Made by a program: the position numbers and the translations under genes | Shown here: positions 7,411-10,330 of the stretch, in pieces | Position numbering within the stretch: position 1 is the first letter of the stretch | Layout: the number at the start of each line of letters is the position of its first letter | Notes under the pieces: generated by a model | The model's input: the letters and a program-made list of their open reading frames with translations, nothing else | What the model was told of the DNA's origin: nothing | Databases searched by the model: none | Origin: Bacteroidales bacterium Bact_16 | GTDB taxonomy: Bacteria; Bacteroidota; Bacteroidia; Bacteroidales; UBA932 | Direction of reading: 5' to 3' | NCBI GenBank assembly: GCA_001602885.1 | Contig: LUZH01000096.1 | Coordinates: forward strand, 1-10,330 | DNA length: 10,330 nucleotides

Positions 7411-8010
7411 TTAGCGTATCGATATGGTGGCGTAGTCCGAAGTGCCGTCTTCGAACTCGGTCTCCACTGCGACGATTCCGAAGCGGTGGTTGCCCCAGTA
7501 GGTGACTTTCTTCACGCCGTCGAGTTTCTTGTTGGTGTTCTGCACCTCAACGACTTTGATCTTCATGGATCCCCACTTGAAATCATTGTCGCTCGATACG
7601 TGCGTCACCTTGCCGCCGTTGCTGTAGGTGTCGCCCACCTTGGCCTTGTATTTGACCAGGACGCCGTCGTAGATGCCGGAGAGATTCTCGACCCCTTCGT
7701 CGGTGGCTTTGTACTTGATGTTCTTGATGGTGACCTTGTTGCCGTCGACGGAGAACTGGTCGGGGAGCTGTTTGATGATCTTCATGTAACGCTCGTCCGT
7801 CATGGTGAAGGTCCCGCCGACGGTGGAGACGCCGTCGTCCAGCTTGGTGACGGAGACGTCGATGTTGGAAGCGCCGGCGAAATCACCCTTCAGGGTGGTG
7901 CCGACTTCGCCCTTTGAGTCCTGCTCGCCGCCGATGGAGTCGGTCTTGGTGCAGGAAGCTGCCGCAAAAAGTGCCGGGACAGCCAGGAGAGTAATAAACA
8001 GTCTTTTCAT
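7411..8010 (-). CDS. Small secreted lipoprotein of unrecognised family
   Basis: The 199-residue product starts MKRLFITLLAVPALFAAASC, a clear lipoprotein signal with Cys20 as the anchor, followed by a Ser/Gly/Asp-rich linker. This start (8008-8010) is preferred over an in-frame upstream ATG at 8076, which would add 22 residues with no signal character and lie within the regulator gene. The mature part looks beta-rich, with alternating hydrophobic residues (NIDVSVTKLDDG, DGVLVKYKAKVGDTY, GSMKIKVVEV) and an aromatic-rich C-terminal segment (VTYWGNHRFGIVAVETEF). I do not recognise the domain. It lies 25 bp downstream of the kelch-AraC regulator on the same strand, so it could be co-transcribed with it, but it also has its own -7-type box. 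A cell-surface or periplasmic partner of the regulator is possible but unproven. Confidence 0.85.
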   Translation of the reverse strand: MKRLFITLLAVPALFAAASCTKTDSIGGEQDSKGEVGTTLKGDFAGASNIDVSVTKLDDGVSTVGGTFTMTDERYMKIIKQLPDQFSVDGNKVTIKNIKYKATDEGVENLSGIYDGVLVKYKAKVGDTYSNGGKVTHVSSDNDFKWGSMKIKVVEVQNTNKKLDGVKKVTYWGNHRFGIVAVETEFEDGTSDYATISIR

Positions 8011-8013
8011 GCT

Positions 8014-8021
8014 CAAAAATA
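8014..8021 (-). promoter_or_regulatory. -7 promoter box 3 nt before the lipoprotein start
   Basis: Read on the - strand, TATTTTTG fits TAnnTTTG exactly and is followed by AGC and then the ATG. No matching TTTG -33 element is visible 19-21 bp upstream. A start site placed by this box would fall in or right before the start codon. The 10-mer TATTTTTGAG recurs exactly upstream of the regulator gene (9792-9801), so it could be a shared regulatory element instead. Confidence 0.5.
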
Positions 8022-8035
8022 TTATGGGGTTAGTG

Positions 8036-9727
8036 CTATCGGGAAGATAAGTCGTTCTTGCCGGCCAGCCACTCACCGGGTGTCTGGCCGGTAAGCGTTT
8101 TGAAGTTGCGGAAGAAGGAGGCTTCGCTCGAGAAGCCGGATTCTTCCACGACTTCGGACACCTTCCGGTCCGGGTTGGCCAGCAGCCACTCCTGCACGTA
8201 GCGGACGCGGTAGCGGTTCACGAAATCGTTGAATGTGCCGCCGTGGAGGTTGTTGATGCAGGAGGAGATATAGGTGACATTGGTGCCCAGGCGCTGCGCC
8301 ACGTCCCCGATCTTGAGGTTCTGCTGGCGGAAGAGCTGCTCCTCCTCCATCAGCGCGGCGACCTTGTCGATCAGCTCCCGCTCGGCCTTCTCCGCCGCGG
8401 ATTCCTGCTCGCTGGCAGCAAGGCGACGGCGGCGCAGGATGGCGCCGGCCACCAGTCCGCAGACGCCGATGCCCAGCAGGGCCAGCAGCGCGATCTGCCC
8501 GGCGGAAAGCCCGGACGCGGTGGCGAGGTCCTCCGGCGTGAGCAGGGCGGTGGCCTTGACCGGCAGGAAATTCATTTCCTTGGTCGGCGGGCCGCCGCCG
8601 GCCAGGAAGAAACGCCCGTCTGAGAGCAGGAGGGCCGGCTGCAGGCCGGAATCCAGCGGCTCCGAGCGGTAGACCGTCAGGCTGGCCTTGCCGCCCTCCA
8701 GGGCCGGTCCGTAGTCGATGCGGATGAACGAGCTGTACGGCAGGTCGGCCAGATACAGCCAGGCGCGGCGGGCGGCGTGGTCCACGTGGAAGGTGAACGC
8801 GGTCTGGAATTCTCCGAACTGGAGCTCCGCCCGCGTCGGGATGGGATGGTCGGTCTCCAGCAGGGAGAATTCTTCTCCGCGCAGGAGCGCGATGCGGATT
8901 TCGCTGCTGTCGCGCTGGACGGGAATCAGATAGGAATAGTCGCCGGCGTCGGGATCCCCGATGCTGTACAGTTCCGGCGAGAAGAAGCCGCTGGGCAGGC
9001 ACAGGGGCCGGTATTCTTCGAACAGCGGCACCGTGAAGGCGTCGCCGTGGAGGCGGTCGACGGTGAGCGCGCAAGGGTCGCCATAGATGTCCTGCGAGGC
9101 GAAGACGATGGCGTTGTCGGCGGCCGTGGGGAGGATATAGGGGAATGAACGCTGCGCGGAGGAAGGCTTGAACTGCTCGAAGATGCCGTCCGGCTTGTAG
9201 AGGCCGATGCCGTCTTCCGCATACCAGTTGCCGCTGACCACGACGGAGCCGTCCTGGAGTTCGATGGCCGTGGGGCAGGCGCGCTTGCGGTCCAGGATCG
9301 GGCAGGACTCGAAGTCGTGCTTCGAAGGGATGTATCGCTCGACGCCCCAGCTCTGGCCGATGCCGAAATCCTCGCTGCAGCCGCCTCCCAGCAGGATTTC
9401 GCCGGAGGCGAGGCGGGTGGTGAAGCCGACCGGGTGGGTGTAGAGCATCGGGATCGAGTGCCATTGCCCCATCGCGTAGTATTCGGCGGTCCGGAGGGAG
9501 GTGAAGCCCGTGGTGCCGCCGCCGAAGACGACCAGCTCGCCGCCGACCTCGCAGATCGCGTGCATGATGCGCGGGGCGTTGAGGTCGGGCAGGCGCTCCA
9601 CGAGCATCTTCTTGACCGGGATGCCGTTCAGTTCGTACCCGGTTTCGGGCGCCAAAGGACGGGAGTCAACCGTCGTACAGGATGCGAGGATCAGGAGGAG
9701 AAGCAGGTGGGGCCAGGGGTATCTCAT
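8036..9727 (-). CDS. Membrane-spanning kelch-AraC one-component transcription regulator
   Basis: The 563-residue protein combines four parts. (1) An N-terminal signal with lipobox LASC, Cys17 as lipid site. (2) An extracytoplasmic domain (about 35-395) with kelch/beta-propeller features: APRIMHAICEVGGELVVFGGG, LASGEILLGGGCSED, ELQDGSVVVSGNWY and LLLSDGRFFLAGGG, each a strand pair with a Gly doublet or close variant. (3) One transmembrane helix (408-431) followed by RRRR and a charged helical linker (437-470). (4) A C-terminal AraC/XylS domain with two helix-turn-helix units: LKIGDVAQRLGTNVTYISSC (471-490) and VSEVVEESGFSSEASFFR (523-540), followed by NFKTLTGQTPGEW. The propeller presumably senses a periplasmic or surface signal and the AraC domain controls nearby promoters. 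Unlike hybrid two-component regulators there is no kinase or receiver. It is divergent from the peptide/fimbrillin genes and upstream of a lipoprotein gene. The ligand is unknown. Confidence 0.9.
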   Translation of the reverse strand: MRYPWPHLLLLLILASCTTVDSRPLAPETGYELNGIPVKKMLVERLPDLNAPRIMHAICEVGGELVVFGGGTTGFTSLRTAEYYAMGQWHSIPMLYTHPVGFTTRLASGEILLGGGCSEDFGIGQSWGVERYIPSKHDFESCPILDRKRACPTAIELQDGSVVVSGNWYAEDGIGLYKPDGIFEQFKPSSAQRSFPYILPTAADNAIVFASQDIYGDPCALTVDRLHGDAFTVPLFEEYRPLCLPSGFFSPELYSIGDPDAGDYSYLIPVQRDSSEIRIALLRGEEFSLLETDHPIPTRAELQFGEFQTAFTFHVDHAARRAWLYLADLPYSSFIRIDYGPALEGGKASLTVYRSEPLDSGLQPALLLSDGRFFLAGGGPPTKEMNFLPVKATALLTPEDLATASGLSAGQIALLALLGIGVCGLVAGAILRRRRLAASEQESAAEKAERELIDKVAALMEEEQLFRQQNLKIGDVAQRLGTNVTYISSCINNLHGGTFNDFVNRYRVRYVQEWLLANPDRKVSEVVEESGFSSEASFFRNFKTLTGQTPGEWLAGKNDLSSR

Positions 9728-9769
9728 GGCGGCTCAAATGGTTAGAAACTGTTAAAATCAAAAAAGCGT

Positions 9770-9800
9770 CTCTCAAAAATCGTAATTAACTCTCAAAAAT
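9770..9800 (-). promoter_or_regulatory. Direct repeat upstream of the regulator gene (operator candidate)
   Basis: CTCTCAAAAAT occurs at 9770-9780 and again at 9790-9800 (exact 11-bp match, 20-bp period); on the - strand it reads ATTTTTGAGAG. A weaker relative, CTCAAAT, lies at 9733-9739, roughly two further periods away. A 20-bp period places both copies on the same DNA face, as expected for AraC-family sites. The second copy overlaps the -7-type box at 9794-9801, so autoregulation is plausible. Confidence 0.55.
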
Positions 9801-9801
9801 A
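9794..9801 (-). promoter_or_regulatory. -7 promoter box candidate for the regulator gene
   Basis: On the - strand TATTTTTG fits TAnnTTTG. It lies 66 bp before the regulator ATG (9727), giving a leader of roughly 60 nt. No good TTTG -33 element is seen at the right spacing, which would suit an activator-dependent or weak promoter. Confidence 0.4.
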
Positions 9802-9870
9802 CAAATCCGGGAATCTTTCTCTTTTGCGTACGATGCGGGCTGTGCGGCCCTGTGGGCGGGAAGATTCTCA

Positions 9871-9904
9871 TTTCTCTGATTTGAGAGTCGGTTTCTGTGA
9901 TTTG
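9871..9904 (+). promoter_or_regulatory. 21-bp-spaced direct repeat upstream of the peptide/fimbrillin promoter (operator candidate)
   Basis: TTTCTCTGATTTG (9871-9883) and TTTCTGTGATTTG (9892-9904) match at 12 of 13 positions with a period of 21 bp, two helical turns. The first copy continues into GAGAG, giving GATTTGAGAG, which resembles ATTTTTGAGAG upstream of the regulator. The second copy ends 2 bp before a TTTG that can serve as -33 element, the usual position for an AraC-type activator touching RNA polymerase. Confidence 0.6.
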
Positions 9905-9906
9905 GT

Positions 9907-9937
9907 TTTGCCGGCCGCGGCTGAAATACGAACTTTA
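9907..9937 (+). promoter_or_regulatory. Candidate promoter for the 48-aa peptide/fimbrillin operon
   Basis: TTTG at 9907-9910 fits the Bacteroidota -33 element. After a 19-bp spacer, GAACTTTA (9930-9937) matches TAnnTTTG at the A and the TTT but not at the first T or final G. Transcription would start near 9942, giving a leader of about 35 nt before the ATG at 9977. The poor -7 box and adjacent direct repeats suggest dependence on an activator. Confidence 0.4.
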
Positions 9938-9976
9938 ATATCAGCAAACCGCCTCATCTAAAACACGTTGACAAAT

Positions 9977-10123
9977 ATGAAAGAAAATTTAGTTTCTGGC
10001 AAATCTTCCCGGGAGGCTTACGAAAAGCCTTCCGTCGAAGTGACTGAACTTGTCCCTGAATGGATCATTGCAGCGTCCGGCGAGGCACCTGACATGCCCC
10101 GCGGCTGGGAGTGGAATTTTTAA
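9977..10123 (+). CDS. 48-residue conserved-type Bacteroidales peptide upstream of fimbrillin-like gene
   Basis: The short gene begins with ATG in ACAAATATGAAAG and ends with TAA; it codes for 48 residues. The sequence has a charged N-terminus, the motif YEKPSVEVTEL (15-25), a hydrophobic stretch (WIIAASGEA, 29-37) and an aromatic C-terminus (RGWEWNF, 42-48). It has no signal peptide, no transmembrane helix and no cysteine. I recall short Bacteroidales ORFs with a Y-x-K-P-x-V-E-V motif followed by a hydrophobic patch and SG next to surface lipoprotein genes, but cannot check this here and know no proven function. It lies 18 bp upstream of the fimbrillin-like gene, which has a strong Shine-Dalgarno, so the two are almost certainly co-transcribed. 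Possible roles are a translated leader, a small regulator or a modified-peptide precursor; none is shown. Confidence 0.75.
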   Translation: MKENLVSGKSSREAYEKPSVEVTELVPEWIIAASGEAPDMPRGWEWNF

Positions 10124-10126
10124 TTT

Positions 10127-10133
10127 AAAGGAG
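10127..10133 (+). promoter_or_regulatory. Strong Shine-Dalgarno site before the fimbrillin-like gene
   Basis: AAAGGAG lies 8 nt before the ATG at 10142, the classical distance. The other starts in this window have weak or no such site, so this gene seems set for efficient translation. It also settles the start choice for the partial gene. Confidence 0.65.
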
Positions 10134-10141
10134 ATTGGACC

Positions 10142-10330
10142 ATGAGAACGACTACGATTCCTTCCATCTTTGCGATGGCGATTATCATGCTTGCTTTCAG
10201 CGCCTGTGACAAGGAGCAGCTTCCGGCCGGCCGGACGGGGAAACCGCTGACGCTCGACGTCAGCGTGGGCGCCCCGACCAAGACCGCATATAATTATGAC
10301 GTGGACGGCGGTACCATGGCCGTCTCGTGG
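10142..10330 (+). CDS. Fimbrillin-like surface lipoprotein (3'-truncated)
   Basis: Only the first 63 residues are in the window and the frame stays open to the right edge. A lipoprotein signal is clear: MRTTTIPSIFAMAIIMLAFSAC, with Cys22 as the probable lipid site and Phe at -3, which is less usual than Leu. The mature start, LTLDVSVGAPTKTAYNY then DGGTMAVSW, has the look of Bacteroidota fimbrillin-like (Mfa-like/FimA-related) proteins: a first beta strand, a TKT/TRT-type turn and a hydrophobic 'M-x-V-x-W' strand. Such proteins are exported as lipoproteins and often assembled into surface fimbriae after proteolytic removal of the N-terminus. It is the second gene after the divergent kelch-AraC regulator and follows the 48-residue peptide. 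Family assignment rests on a short segment; a generic surface lipoprotein is the alternative. Confidence 0.7.
   Translation, partial: MRTTTIPSIFAMAIIMLAFSACDKEQLPAGRTGKPLTLDVSVGAPTKTAYNYDVDGGTMAVSW

Noticed and set aside
8011..8076. Upstream ATG extension of the small lipoprotein
   Set aside because: The extra 22 residues have no signal-peptide character and overlap the regulator gene; the internal ATG gives a perfect lipoprotein signal.
8073..9464. 463-codon - strand open frame overlapping the regulator in another frame
   Set aside because: Arg/Pro/His-rich shadow; the other frame gives kelch, transmembrane and AraC motifs in the correct order.
9836..9870. GC-rich patch in the divergent intergenic region with short complementary segments (GGGC/GCCC)
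   Set aside because: The stem is only 4 bp with no U-tract, too weak to call a terminator or riboswitch.
9733..9910. Spaced short repeats as a possible CRISPR array
   Set aside because: Units are 11-13 bp, only two per orientation, with 9-bp gaps; this fits operators and not CRISPR repeats and spacers.

Overview
The window looks like a chromosomal segment of a GC-rich member of the Bacteroidales. Three things point there: exact matches to the Bacteroidota -7 promoter box (TAnnTTTG) ahead of start codons, Bacteroidota-type lipoproteins, and an AraC-type regulator next to a fimbrillin-like gene. Coding DNA is GC-rich with strong GC preference at third codon positions. The intergenic stretch 9728-9976 and the short gene after it are visibly AT-richer. 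No rRNA, tRNA, CRISPR array, transposase or phage gene was seen.

Region 1 (1-7380, + strand) is a tightly packed cell-envelope block. It holds the 3' end of a PBP4-type D-Ala-D-Ala carboxypeptidase, a SurA-like lipoprotein with no recognisable isomerase domain, a two-parvulin SurA-type chaperone, a very long OstA/LptA-like protein, and an OPT-family oligopeptide transporter. The last four genes overlap in series by 11, 31 and 95 nt. A -7 box at 760-767 lies just 6 nt before the start of the second gene, so this block probably begins with a nearly leaderless transcript. Together the genes suggest outer-membrane protein folding, LPS transport and peptidoglycan turnover, with a peptide transporter attached at the end.

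The OstA-like gene has low-complexity insertions. Two inverted copies of a dispersed-type repeat lie in frame at 4974-5114, and a 21-nt tandem array encoding five heptapeptides lies between them. A separate 18-nt tandem repeat sits at 4173-4226.

Region 2 (7381-9727, - strand) holds a small unrecognised lipoprotein and, upstream of it on the same strand, a one-component membrane regulator: lipobox, kelch-like extracytoplasmic domain, one transmembrane helix and a C-terminal AraC DNA-binding domain. A 9-bp hairpin fills the 30-bp gap between the convergent transporter and lipoprotein genes.

Region 3 (9728-10330) is the divergent control region, followed by a 48-residue peptide gene and the start of a fimbrillin-like lipoprotein. 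The control region carries direct repeats with 20-21-bp spacing facing both ways. The best interpretation is a self-contained surface-adhesin cassette controlled by the membrane-spanning kelch-AraC regulator. This is inferred from layout and motifs and has not been demonstrated.
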